A program made the position numbers and the translations under genes. From Madurella fahalii (lineage: Eukaryota; Ascomycota; Sordariomycetes; Sordariales): DNA of 64,000 nucleotides. The notes below the pieces were generated by a model, which was not told the origin of the DNA, did not search any database, and saw only the letters and a list, made by a program, of their open reading frames with translations. This document shows, piece by piece, positions 44,874-56,737 of the stretch (the first letter of the stretch is position 1; every line of letters starts with the position of its first letter). The stretch spans positions 434,001 through 498,000 of the forward strand of contig CM056874.1 of assembly GCA_029876055.1 (NCBI GenBank). Reading direction: 5' to 3'.

Positions 44874-46349
44874 TCAAGTCCTGCTATTGCGCAGCAAGGC
44901 AAATGCGATGGTCGCCACCACCGTCGCTCCCGCCGCGGCGCCCTCAAGCGCGATAATGGAGACGTCGCGCATCCGCAGGTCTGCCCTGCGCTCACTGTAC
45001 AGGTCCATGACGGCCGCCTTCAGCAGGGTGGGATCAGACCAGTACTCCGTCATGACCTCCTTCCACGGTTTACTTGGCGCTTCCTCCGTTGGCGTGATCG
45101 CTTCGGGATCCGTCACACTCGCGGACACGGCATCAAGATGCCCGCCCACAACCGGGACAACAGCTGCCTCGTCGTCGCTTTGGCGCGCAGCCGTGGCGGT
45201 CGCCAGCTCCTTCAGTCCGCTCGCCTCAAGCGCGGCCCTCACCTCGGCCAACTCCCTCTTCACCTCGTCCATGACGCTCCGCTCCGTCTCGGCGATGCCC
45301 CGCATCAGCCTCTTCCGCCGCCACGGCTCGGCGACGAACTGCAGCACCAGGAACAGCACCACGTTGACGCCCATGAGGCCCCAGGTGCCCCAGGTGGACT
45401 GGCGGCGGATGCGGTCGCTCCAGATCTGCTCCTCGTGGTAGCGCTTGAGGATGCCGGCGTTGAGCTCGGCGCTGAGGCGGGCCTCGTCCGTCTCGGCGTC
45501 GGTCAGCTCGGCGGCGGCGCCCGCCACCTGCGCCTCGAGCTCGTGGTCGAGCCGGTACAGCGTCGTGAAGCGCTCCAGGTCCGCCGGGTTCCACGTGTCC
45601 TTGCGCGCCAGCAGCGTCGTCACCTCGCGCTGCGTCGCCGCCCGGTGCGCCGTCAGCGACTTATACGCCTGCCGCGCCTCCCGCAGCCGCCCCTGCGCCG
45701 CCGACAGCTCCCCCTCCAGCCGGCTGTTGCGCGACTTGATCGCCTCGATGGCCGAGTACCCCGTGAGGTCGTTGATGGTCTGCGTGGCGGTCAGGGCCCG
45801 CGATTGGAGGTTGTCCATGAAGGTGGAGAAGCGGGCGGACCAGGGGTGGCGGTGGGTTTCGGTGAAGGAGGGGAGGGACCGGTCGGCGGAAGAGGAGGGA
45901 GTTTCGCTTTCTGGAGGGGGAGGTTCGGATGGCGTAGCGGATGTCGATGGAGAAGAAGAAGAAGAGGAGGAGAAGGAGGAGGCGGAGGAGGCGGAGGCGG
46001 AGGCGGAGGAGGGAGATTCGGGCTCGGTATCTTTCGGAGATGGTGATGGCGATGATGATGATGGTGAAGACGACGGTGAAGACGATGTTGATGTGGACGG
46101 AGCATCTTCCGTCGCGGCGGCTAGTTCTGAATTGCTGCTGATGCTCTCGCTGGGCTCTCTGGGCGGCCTTAGAGCGGTCGAAAACAGGCGTGCGCGGCCG
46201 CTGGGGGCGCGGACTGATACGTTACAACGGAGGCATATCGGTATAGAGGTTCTAGGACGGGGCCTCGGTGACGAAACGCCCAATTGATCGAGAAGGGCCG
46301 CTCCGCGCAGAGGGCGCACAGCTAACCGCAAGGCTGTGTGGGAAGACAT
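44874..46349 (-). CDS. SHE9: SHE9/MDM33 mitochondrial inner-membrane protein
   Basis: The product is 491 residues from the ATG at 46349 (MSSHTALRLAVRPLRG). The frame is open for 53 more codons to an ATG at 46508, but the internal start gives the better mitochondrial presequence. A very Ser/Pro-rich linker (about 80-150) follows the CLRCNVSVRA...RLFSTA presequence region. The family core starts at FSTFMDNLQSRALTATQTINDLTGYSAIE, then long coiled coils (LEGELSAAQGRLREARQAYKSL, DLERFTTLYRLDHELE). Two membrane segments follow: WGLMGVNVVLFLVLQFVAEPW and, at the end, VSIIALEGAAAGATVVATIAFALL. Fungal She9/Mdm33 helps control inner-membrane fission and shape. It converges with PKC1. Confidence 0.92.
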   Translation of the reverse strand: MSSHTALRLAVRPLRGAALLDQLGVSSPRPRPRTSIPICLRCNVSVRAPSGRARLFSTALRPPREPSESISSNSELAAATEDAPSTSTSSSPSSSPSSSSPSPSPKDTEPESPSSASASASSASSFSSSSSSSPSTSATPSEPPPPESETPSSSADRSLPSFTETHRHPWSARFSTFMDNLQSRALTATQTINDLTGYSAIEAIKSRNSRLEGELSAAQGRLREARQAYKSLTAHRAATQREVTTLLARKDTWNPADLERFTTLYRLDHELEAQVAGAAAELTDAETDEARLSAELNAGILKRYHEEQIWSDRIRRQSTWGTWGLMGVNVVLFLVLQFVAEPWRRKRLMRGIAETERSVMDEVKRELAEVRAALEASGLKELATATAARQSDDEAAVVPVVGGHLDAVSASVTDPEAITPTEEAPSKPWKEVMTEYWSDPTLLKAAVMDLYSERRADLRMRDVSIIALEGAAAGATVVATIAFALLRNSRT

Positions 46350-46508
46350 TGCACTTGCGGTCGCGAACGGAGGTTCGGCGGCGGCCTTCAACGTTCCGAA
46401 TGTGCGGGAGATGAGGGAGTCGGTTCGGCTGTGGAGCGGTGGAAAGGCGGTTGTTAACCGCATTCTGCCGCCGGCATTTCTCACCGCCCGTGGGGCTAAA
46501 GACGTCAT

Positions 46509-48211
46509 GACCCTAACCCCGGCGTACTGCCCTGCTCACCCACATCACGCACAACATTACACCTCCCATCTTGAACGCTTCGCATCCAAACGAACAGAAG
46601 CACCATGACCAACCTCAAAATACTACTCTAGAGAATTTCATGATCGGAAAGTACTTCCTGGCCGGATCGTGCAGTTCTTCTCAACCGGAGACGTTCCAGG
46701 TCGGGTTTTTGACATTGGCCACCTGGACTCCATTCGTTTGAGTGCACGGGGTTCAAGATCGCAGTTGCGATGTTGTAACAGATAAGTAGAAAAGCTGGGT
46801 GTACTCTGCTCAAGCGGGGATATGGCATCAGATACCTGCGTAACCTGTTAAGAGATGGCTCGGAGCACCGATGATGATTCATTCGACGGGTGGAGGTTTC
46901 GCGTAGAGGCAAAGCACGTCACAATTGCTCGGACGGCCCACGGCTAGAGATCGGGCCTGCAATGCAGCTAGGTGCTCTCGAGAGTCACGAGCGGCGGCCA
47001 GATGGTGCAATCAGTGCGCCTGCTAAGCACAGAATTACCAACGCGAGGATAATGTTGTAAAGAAACTCTACTGTATTACTTTGTTCCCCGTCGTGATTGT
47101 TTTACCGCTTTGAAGGAGTATTATGTTAGTCCAATGGTGGACTTGACCTGTTTCTACCTCCTCCGGCTTGCGAGACTGAACGTTGTTGATGGAACTAATG
47201 CCATAGGGGAGAAAAAAAAAGGAAAAAGGAAAAAAGTTGTAATTCACTACTTTCACTCTGATTATTAGGAACTATAACCTTAACAATATACGAGAATACT
47301 AATAGAATATTCGAGGTGACTATCAATCCTGTCCATCTTATACGGCTTGTTTTTTCTTTTTCTTTTTTCTTCCTCTCTATTGTCGCTTGAGGAAAATGAT
47401 ATTGGGGGCAGAGGTTTTGCCACATAAACGGAGTTGCTGTATTTTTAGGCCTCTGTTGGTATCGAGAATCCCTAATCCTTGGCATCTGACTGCATCGGCG
47501 CTATCTGTTCGCGCATCTCTCCGAGAGTTTATGATTGCTTACTATTTGCCTTTTCGTTGACAGGGCTGAGAAGGCGACCCTCAACTTGCGAGGCGAACGT
47601 GAGCAATGACTAAGCAATGTCGACGACTTCAGCACGCCTGGAGCGGTAGTAGCAAGAAGGGAACTTTCCGGGTCGGGGTGCCCGTGTCACACTGTAGGTG
47701 CCCGTCCTTGGGTGACGTGCGCTCCCACTGCCCCGAGCTGCAGCACCATGTGCCCTCTCGGGAGATGCATGATTACTACAGGCCAAGGTTGCAAGCAAAA
47801 CCTACCCAGGCATAGCCCCCGGTCCTGCAGCGGTGGCAAATGGCCACAGCCGCACCGCAACTGATGGCTCAATGGCAAGTTAACCCTTGGCTGCAGACTC
47901 TAGAGGCAGCCTTAATATTGGCGTCCAAGCTGCGGAACGGCGGCGGGGAACTTTGACTACCTTACTCAGATCGTCCAATGCTCGGGGCACCCTCTGCTCG
48001 GTTACGAGTCGCCCCACGAACATAAAAAGAGTTTACTAGGTACCTCCGGTAGCCGTTTACGTTTCTTCTCTTTAAGCAGCACTGCAAAGTGGCTACAGCC
48101 CAACACGTCTACTGTGCTTCTCCACATGCCGCATCGCTGGGCAAGTAGTGCCGCTACGCGCATCAACAAACCCAGCCCGCTGTTCCATTCTTACGTCGTC
48201 CGCCTTTCAAA
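46509..48211. other. Intergenic region between SHE9 and the HET fusion gene
   Basis: No gene was supported in 1.7 kb. The part 47040-47480 is AT-rich with poly-A/poly-T words (GAAAAAAAAAGG, TTTTTTCTTTTTC) and may be old mutated repeat DNA. This is the boundary between the housekeeping block and the accessory right end. Confidence 0.5.
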
Positions 48212-51200
48212 ATGGCCCGGTCTTTATACACAGCCCTAGCTTCGTTCACTCGCGACATCTGGAGAGGCGCAGAACCGGGGGACTTTGTCAATGAATCCGC
48301 GAAGGCCGAACAGGCAGGGGAACGTCAGCCAGTCGGGGAGGGTGACGCGGCCGGGGACAACATTCCGCTTCCAGACGAACCCAAAGGATGGCGGAAGACG
48401 CCAAAAGGGTCCTTTCCCAAGTCAGAGGCCGTCGCTCGGCGACACATCGAACAAACCCGCGCATGGAATCAGGCTGCCGACCAACGCGGAGTGGGGAAAA
48501 TGTTGCACAATTATCTCCTAAAGTGGGCGCTTGCTTGAACCTCCTCTTCGCTGCAGTCCGGCTGATGCGCATAGAAGGTTTTGCCAACCGAATACCATCT
48601 CAACCAGGTTTCTCTATGAGTTGCTGCAGAACGCAGACGACAACCATTACGGGAACAGGAAACCCACCCTGAAAATCACATACACGGAGGATGTCAATGG
48701 GAAGACCCTGCGTATCGATTCTAACGAGATTGGTTTTAGTGCTGAAGACATTCGCGCGATCTGTAGTCTTGCCGAGGATAACAAGCTAGGCGACCCAGAC
48801 CGCATCGGGGAGAATGGACTCGGCTTCAAGTCCGTCTTCAGCTTCTCCAGCTCTGTCTCGATTCATTCAGGTTTCTACTCGTTCAAGCTGGTCAACGAGA
48901 AAATGGAAAAGCTCGGATCGGTAACTCCGGTTTGGGAAGAGTTCCCTCAGCCAACCCTACCCGAACACACGTCTATTCTGTTGCGATTGTTTCTTGAGCC
49001 GGAGTCCAACGCGAGAGAACTCACTGCGATGCTCAAATCCCTAGGATCAGCTTTGTTATTCCTCAGAAAGCTGGAGGAAGTGAACATCGCCGTCTTGGAA
49101 AAGGATGCTAAGCCCTGGAAGACATCCCTGAAGCGGCGGATTAAACCACTGGGCAAAGATATTTCGAAACACGAAGTCTTAAAAGACGGTGCCCAGCACA
49201 TATCCTACAACGTCTTTCGACAAGAGGTGGCAGAACTGGGTCATGATGATAGACGTAGCGGCCGCGACAAATCGGACCTTTTACTCGCCTTCCCAACCGG
49301 CGAACCCAAGCCTGAACACCTCTATACATTCCTACCCGTCGGGGACTTCGGCCTTCAGGTGTGTCTCATCGCGTCCGGTCCAATTCTCGTAAAACTAACT
49401 TATAACTGCATTACTAGTTCATCATACAAGCGGACTTTGTCCTGAGCCCAAATCGCCAGGGTATGATGTCTTCCCCTTGGAACAAGGCCCTCATTGCAAA
49501 GGTCCCAGAAGTATTCCTACGCGCTGTTACGCACTTCAATGAAGGAGACAGCAGATATTCCTGGCTCCCCTTTGTTCCTTTCAAGACACCCTTGGATACT
49601 CCCCTCTGGGAACTCCCGTTCAGTATTATCACAGCGCTCAAGGGGAGCCGCGTCCTCGAATCTGAAGATGGCAAGTTCTATTGTCCGTCTGAGCTTGTAT
49701 ATGTTCCCAGTCGCTTTAGGGGCTCAGACGGGGAACTCTTGTTTCCCGTTGAAAGCGCTAACGCCAAATTCCTGTCTAACAAGTACCCGCATGGCCATGC
49801 TGAGCTTCTCAGAAGACTCAACGTCGTCACCATGTCCATGGAGAACTTCGTTGATGAGCTTTCCTTTTTTATCAACAGGCGGCAGGCCGAATTCCAAAGC
49901 AAGCCTGCCGCGTGGCATGAGCGAGTGTGCCGGATTCTGAGCTCTTCGATGTCGAAACCTCTCCTGGACAGGATTTCCCAGCTGGCCATAATACCCCTGA
50001 CTGGTGTCGACACATGGATAGCTCCGTCCGGCGCCAATATTTACTTCTCACCAACCGGCAAGGAACCGCACATTCCCAAAGGATTGGGTATCTTCCAGGT
50101 CTCTACAGATGTAGCAGCTGGAAGCCCTGACAGCTTGGCACGTATGAGTCTCTTCAACTGCTTGGGTGTCAAGTTATACGACTCACGGGCCATCTGCAAA
50201 GCGATCATCTCAACTCATGCATCCCCTGGATTCGCGCCGGCGTCTCTTTCTATTGAGGATGTTGTTTCTCATCTCGTGTTCCTCAAGGCAGCTGGCTGGG
50301 AATCGTCTTCCTTGAGACCGAATCTTTGGGTCGCCTCGACGGACAGTTCACGATGTCGGACGCACTCGGTTTATCTTGATTTAGATTCCAACATAGATCC
50401 TCTGGGAGCCACGACGGTGTTGAAACCACGCCGTTCCCAACTTCACTTTCTTCACGAGCGATATGAGGCCGAACTCACGCGCTATGGAGATGATTGGCGC
50501 CAATGGCTAGTAAGCCAGTTTGGAGTGGCTCAACTCCCGCGGCTCGTCCAAGAAACAGGGAGTGGGTTCACCATCTCGAACGATTTCCGGTGGCTCGGTG
50601 ACGCCGATCCGCAAACGGCACTCCGCCTTCTCCGGGACAGGTGGGGGCATTACAGGATGTGGATCGTCCCTACGGAGAATGAGAGCCAGGCTTTTCAAGC
50701 AGCCCTTGCCCCGTCAAGGGCTACCGTAAGACACGCCTTGTCCCATATGAGAGTTCCCTGCCGGGGAGGAGACAACGCCCTCTTAGGGAAGACGTTCTTG
50801 CCTCGTAAAAGCGTGCTACTAGGGCTAGATTTGCGGCACGGAAATGGGGAAAGCACACTCACTCCCACGTCGGCGATGGGAACACCATCCTCGCCGGATC
50901 CGGATCCCACCGCAGACCGATTGACTAGTTTGCCTAGCATGCCGACAGCAGAAGAAGGGAGTCTGGCTGGTCAGGAGACGGGCGATGTCTCCCACCCTAG
51001 ACATTCATATGAGCTCCTGGACGTGCCGGATCCGGAGAATCTCAGATGGAATTTCCTCCAAGCACTCGGCGTAATAACCAAGCTAGAAGTGGCTGTTTTC
51101 CTGCATCGGCTGCGGCAATTGAAGGAAAAAGACACCGAAGCCTCACAAGCCGAAGTTGCCTCCCTTTACGAGCTGATCGGGAAGCGATGTGACGAGCAAG

Positions 51201-54200
51201 AAGGGGCAGAAGAATCGATGGCTAAGGTACGGTAGGTAGACGCAATCACACAACTCCCCTAGAACCGAATGCAAGCTTTGCTCTAATAACCGGTTGGTGG
51301 TACAGTGACACTTTCAAGGCCGAACGGTTGGTGTACATCCCTTCCAGTAATGACAAATCTGGATGGCGTTGGAGCTCCGTCGCAACCTGTGTCTGGGCGG
51401 GCCCGTCATTTCTGAGGAACGTTTGCCGACTGCATGACCACTACCCAACGCTCTCTCGCCTGTTTAACGGAATCCTTGGCTGCCCAGATATCACGACATC
51501 CCATGCCATGGCACTGGCATACCTGGTCCAGGAAGCTCAAGGGATTACGCAGAACGATGACCTAGAGTACATCGAAAGGGTCTTCATGGCCATTGCTGAT
51601 CAAGTGCGGCATGGTGTTCGCAAAGGCTCCGATAGTGACGCCGTGTGCGGTTTGAGGGATCAACAGATCTTTCCCACACGGCGTGGGTTTGAGAGAACAT
51701 CTCCCTCTTATCAACTCCGGTCCGCATCGCAGACGGAGGAGTGGTATATCCCAGATGACCCAGAGGCAGCCCCTGTCTTTGCAAATAAGCTGGACTACCT
51801 TGCCTTTCCACAATCAGATTTCGATAGGTTGTCACCACTATTTGAGCTTCTTGGAGTCCAGGACCGTCGCCTCTCACTGGCAGCTAGCTCACAGATCGTG
51901 CCAGAAGGGGAGGTCCGGCCGGGGGGGGCCGACTGCGCGTCGCTACTGAAAAGGAGGATGCACTTCATTGTCGCGTAAGTCCAGTCGCGAGTTAACTAGT
52001 ACCCCGGGTTTGTAGCCCAATAAGACTGTTGGATCTAACTACCAAGAAGTCTCGTCCCACGTACAATTCCGGATCGGGATGAATTGCAGCGTCGCCTGTA
52101 CGGATTAGAAGCCTTCGAAGCGGATGCACTGAGAGCATCCTGGACCATCAGCAGACGCGGCTCAGCGAGCACTGCCCATGGCACGACACGGCCGAGGTTG
52201 GCATTTTCGGTTGAAGACTCGAAGCTTAAACTTTTTATCGCCGCTCAGGGTTCAGATCCGGCCAATATGACCTTTGAGCTTGCCTCGGAGCTCACCAAGC
52301 TCTGCCAAATCAAGGCATCGGAACATAGCATCTTGCTGATGCTCGTCTTGACGCAAACGGAGGAGAAGAGCATCGAAAATGCATTTCAGTACCGAGGACT
52401 CTCCTTCGATATTGCAATCGCTAGTAGCGCCATATCAGACAAAGCACACACCGATCAATCCAATGGGGGTGGGCGAGAACTGCCGCGACATACTCCTGGT
52501 GATGACGCCCGCGAGGAGAGCCGGCCAAGTTCGGCCACTGACCAGGCCCAAGAAGTCGAGATCAAGAAGAAGTCAAGCAGAGTCATTGGGCCACCAGGAA
52601 ATGAGTTAGTAGATACCAAGCAGGGAACGCCGGTCCAAAGTTCCGCAGACCAGCACGACGGAGCTCATCTTCCATCCTCCGTCATCTCAAAGCCAGCCAA
52701 ATTTCCCGAAAAATCAGATCCTAACCCGCAGCCCAGACGGCCCACTGAATTCGTCAACATGAGAAGCGGCATGATAAAGGTGGCTGAGCCCAAGACTTTG
52801 TTCTTTGGCGACGCGAAGGATGACGAGGTGGACTTTTATGGAGAGTTATACGTGCGTGAGAGTGCCCGGTTTGCCTCCAGTATCTAATCACTAACTCGCA
52901 TCCATTCCAAATTCAGGTCTCCTGGTTTCTCCAACGACTATTAGGTAAGGAGTACGACGCTACCAAACATTGGACAAGTCGACTGCGGACGCGTGATGGA
53001 CTTGGGGAGTTGAGGCTGGAACCTGGCAGTTCTAGCTTTACTATTCCGGAGGAACAAGGCGGCAAGCTCTCAAACTTGCTGATCAGCAAAGCTATCGTCC
53101 GGGAAAATCAGCTCAGGTTTCCCTGTACCTTCCACATACAGGTGTGCTCCACACGCCACGGTCTCGTTTCATCGTTTGGACTTGTTGGCTCCCAACTGGA
53201 GAAGGTTAGTTTGCTCATTCCTCGGCCGTCTCGGTCCTTACTTCTAGTACTGTCGAGTACTAACGGGTTGCGCATCCTGTTGGTCAGTGGAAGAGCCTGG
53301 CCCTCGACAAGAACCAGGAATCGAACAACGTGTGCATCTTGGCCCGCGCCTACGACGTCTACAGCGATGAACCCGGTATAGCCCTATACACGGACCCTTG
53401 GAAAGTTCAACACATGCTGGACCTCAGATCATCCGTATATATGGGTACCGTTCTTGAATCGCTGCCGGCAGACATCACCGAGAAAGCGGTGGAAGTGGAT
53501 GATTCGGAGACGCCCAAGATCTACCAGGGTCTGAATGTCGGAGCCTCCCGCATCCGCCTTTTGCAACTGAGCTCAAGTAGTAATGATGACCAGCTCGTTG
53601 GCACGCTTAGCCGCAGACTTGTTGAACTGTCCGGAGGATTCTGGGCGATTTCTTACGTCTGGGGTCCGAAAGGAGGAGGATTCACATTCGCAACTGATCA
53701 AGGTTCGATCCCTATCACCGAGTCTTTGGCAACGTGCCTAAAGACGCTGCGCCGGGAAGGCGTCAAAAAACCGATCTGGGCGGACGCGGTGTGCATAAAC
53801 CAGAACAAGAAGCTGGAAAAGGCCATGCAAGTCCGCCGCATGGGATCCCTCTACGAGAGAGCTTCCAAGATAATTATTTGGATGGGCCGCGGAGACAACG
53901 CCGACAACACGTCTACGGCCATCCAGCTTCTTACCGCACTGCACGCCAATCAATGCTACACTTGCAAGGAAAAGCATGATGGACGCGCAATCATCTCTTC
54001 GCAAGAACGTGATTTTGGGCTTCGCGCCGCCGCACTCGACGCGCTTGACCAAAACCCCATCATACAGTTCTTGCACCGGAAGTGGTTCGGGCGGGCCTGG
54101 ATCATACAAGAACTCATTCTCGGTTCGTTATCCGGCTCGGAGGTCATCGTCAAGCACGGACACTCGGAAATACAATGGGACTGCTTCATAGCATCACTTG

Positions 54201-55453
54201 TCGAGTACGAAAAGCTCTTGATCGGTATAGACCCGTACCACCCAAGTGCACTCAGTGGGAAACTGTACCTCCCCAACGCGCCTGCAGTCATCGCACTTGA
54301 GCGGACGCGAAGGGAATACAAAAGCGGTGTCCGGAAGCCGTTCTTGGAGCTCTTGGAAAGGTTTGCATACGCCGAGTCGAGCCAGCGCCGGGACAAGCTT
54401 TTTGCCCTGCTGAACCTGGCGAGCGACTGGCCGGCCGGCAAGATGCCCAAAGAGTTCTGGCCCGACTACCAGTCAAGCGACGAGGAGGTGCTCGTAAACT
54501 ACGCGAGGGGGTTTGTCCAACCGGGTTGGCGTATGAAAGTGCTGGACTTGCTATACCGGGCCGGGGGGGACAAGTCGTGCAGGTTCTGCACGTGGATACC
54601 CGACCTCATGGATGAAAAAGGCAAAGCAAGGTATCCTCCAACCATCTCAACATGGGAAGCCGCGGGAAGCGGAGAAGCCAATGACCACATGTTCCGAGCT
54701 TGCGGGCCCATGGCGACCGTGGCCAGCATAAAGCCTGCAGACAACCAGACTCCTGTTGCAGACGGGGGATTCCAAGGCCCTGTCCTCGCCATCGCAGGTT
54801 ATGTGGTCGACGCCGTCAACGGCCTTCAGCCGCTTCGGATCGGATATAGCGCGTTTGACACGTCAACGATCACATTCATGGATGCCTGGGAGGATATCCT
54901 CACATACACCAAGAACATGTCGACGTATCCCGGACGATCGCCGTCGGACGGGTGGAAGAGTGAGCTTCTCGTCAAATTGCTGATAGGCGACGCCAGAGGA
55001 CCCTGCATACCCAATCTAGATTTCAAGCTTCACGCCTGGGACGAGCGCCAATGGCGAGAGACAAAGCTGGAGTCATACCCGTGGCCGGACAATCTGGAGG
55101 AAGAGCTGTTTTCTCTGGAAGCGGGCCAGCACGCCAGAAAATACGTCGAGCGGTCGACAGAGTCTCAGGACTTGCTGACGAAATATTGGCTGACCGCCAA
55201 GGCCTTCACAGACCTCATTGACGGTGCAACGTATTGTATCACCCAAGGGTCGTATGTCGGGATCGTGCCGGGCGCAACCAAGGCCGGGGACAAGATATTC
55301 ATCCCACACGGCGCCGCAGTGCCGTTTATCATAAGGCCCGACGGAGAGACGGGCTACCACAAACTGATTGGCGAATGCTACATTCACGGCCTCATGTACT
55401 ACAAGCAGTCTCACAAGGGGGGGTGGAAGGAACAGGAGATTCTCTTGGTGTGA
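48212..55453 (+). CDS. GHKL (sacsin/NOV-type) ATPase - NOV C-terminal domain - HET domain fusion protein
   Basis: There are seven exons: 48212..48522, 48575..49358, 49418..51231, 51306..51974, 52050..52851, 52917..53204 and 53288..55453. All phases match, giving 2,277 residues. Residues about 70-330 are a Hsp90-type GHKL ATPase like that of sacsin and NO VEIN: N-box FLYELLQNADDN (Glu119, Asn123), a diverged G1 box (DSNEIGFS, about 152-159), and lid IGENGLGFKSVF (181-192). A long family-typical middle follows (QADFVLSPNRQ, LPSMP-rich linker). Residues about 1448-1600 match the DUF3883/NOV C-terminal region, but the expected E-x-K is Q-x-C (Gln1535, Cys1537). Residues about 1640-1850 are a HET domain (FWAISYVWG, PIWADAVCINQ, WFGRAWIIQELIL), and a further 350 residues follow. 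HET domains drive heterokaryon-incompatibility cell death. An ATP-regulated sensor coupled to a death effector is inferred. The first intron (52 nt) is the least certain join. Confidence 0.85.
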
Positions 55454-55633
55454 ATGCTCGAAGTTCAGAAATAGCAATAAAGCAGTAATGAGTTATGAAT
55501 CCATGGATATGACAAACTCGGGTACAGCGATTATCTCTGATCGTTGTGAATGCCGCGCGAGGGCTACGTGTTGACTGTTGATTCCCGTCTTGTTGTGCTT
55601 GTGTGTGTGATGCCCATTAGTTAATTATCCTAG

Positions 55634-56737
55634 TCATCCATCTGTTCCTGCCAGCCCAATCCCTCGGTTCTTTATCTCCTCCGATCTGATTTCGTTGTAC
55701 AGATCCTTCGGATCGACGTTTTTATTCTCAGGTCGAAGAATCTCGACCTTCCATTTGTCCCAGGCCGGCGTATCCGGGAGGATTCCGGATTTCGCAATCC
55801 AAGCCTGATCGAGATGCGCGAAACGGCGGATGAGGTGTGCGTAAACCGAGGTTCTATCCCGTGGCGTCTCGCGCGCCTCCACGCTCAAACTGGCCATGCA
55901 GCACATTGCGTTCAGTCTCAGTTCGACCAAAGTGTTGATTTGGCCGAGAAGATTCAGCATGATGAAGGCCAGCTGGTCGTTCGTCGATCCGTTGGGAACA
56001 GCGGCGAAAATCAAGAGCAACACGAGAGCGGTCCCCAGTCGAGGGAAGGCCTGCAAGGTTTCGCGTGCCGTGCTTGACATCTCGCGGTAGACAAAGCCGC
56101 TGCTGGTCCAGCGTTTGATATCTTCTCGCCGGCCCTCCAAGAGGACCCCGGCTTTGTCCCTTCCGAGAATGAAGACGGCATCGGTGTTATCCGGGCCGAA
56201 TATTCTTGTGTGAGAGGCCGGTGCGAGTACGAAGCACTCGACTAGCCTTAGTATGATGGACCAGCCGGTAAAGACCATGCAGGTGACTAGGGAGACCCAA
56301 GTGGTATGAGGGGCATAAATGCAGAACAACATGAGGGCCGTAAAGCAGAGCCATGTGAAGGCAACCCACAGCCAGGTGAAGATAACCTGCCTGGGAGGGA
56401 TTGATAGCCGAGCCGTGCTACGTCTGGGCGTGATCTTCAGATGCGTAAAGTTGCCGTCTTCTAGCAATCTTGTTTTGCGGATGGCATTGTCAAGCTTCGT
56501 ATTCCTAAGCGGCGCCCACTTCATTCCGTATGGCGAGAAGTACTGCGGCCCACATTGTCCGTCGAGAAAGTCATAGGACTTGAGGTAGGCTTGAGCGCCT
56601 GACACGGGTGTAGCGGCTAATGCCTCGATGAGTGAACGCCCCGCCTCGCGATATTTTTGCTCCTCGGTTTCCCCGACGAGGACCATGAGGGAGCTGACGT
56701 CGAAGTTCCACCATCTTGATTCTTCAGCAGCTGCCAT
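55634..56737 (-). CDS. Fungal multi-TM membrane protein, convergent with the HET fusion gene
   Basis: The product is 367 residues from a single exon starting MAAAEESRWWNFDVSS. Four hydrophobic helices can be read: about 120-142 (VIFTWLWVAFTWLCFTALMLF), 147-170 (VSLVTCMVFTGWSIILRLV), 240-258 (LGTALVLLLIFAAVP) and 263-285 (QLAFIMLNLLGQINTLVELRL). A nucleotide-like or loop segment (TDAVFILGRDKAGVLLEGRREDIKRW) lies between pairs. Similar proteins occur widely in fungi without a known function. Its stop is only 181 nt from the stop of the HET fusion gene, tail to tail. The pairing may be chance, or it may mark a linked functional unit. No lesion was seen. Confidence 0.65.
   Translation of the reverse strand: MAAAEESRWWNFDVSSLMVLVGETEEQKYREAGRSLIEALAATPVSGAQAYLKSYDFLDGQCGPQYFSPYGMKWAPLRNTKLDNAIRKTRLLEDGNFTHLKITPRRSTARLSIPPRQVIFTWLWVAFTWLCFTALMLFCIYAPHTTWVSLVTCMVFTGWSIILRLVECFVLAPASHTRIFGPDNTDAVFILGRDKAGVLLEGRREDIKRWTSSGFVYREMSSTARETLQAFPRLGTALVLLLIFAAVPNGSTNDQLAFIMLNLLGQINTLVELRLNAMCCMASLSVEARETPRDRTSVYAHLIRRFAHLDQAWIAKSGILPDTPAWDKWKVEILRPENKNVDPKDLYNEIRSEEIKNRGIGLAGTDG

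Noticed and set aside
45138..46046. 302-codon plus-strand frame across SHE9
   Set aside because: It is an arginine-rich shadow of SHE9, and the membrane and coiled-coil pattern is on the minus strand.
48523..48556. 34-nt intron as the first splice of the HET fusion gene
   Set aside because: It keeps phase, but a 52-nt alternative ending at 48574 also keeps phase, has a CTGAT branch-like word near the acceptor, and is of normal length. The longer intron was preferred.
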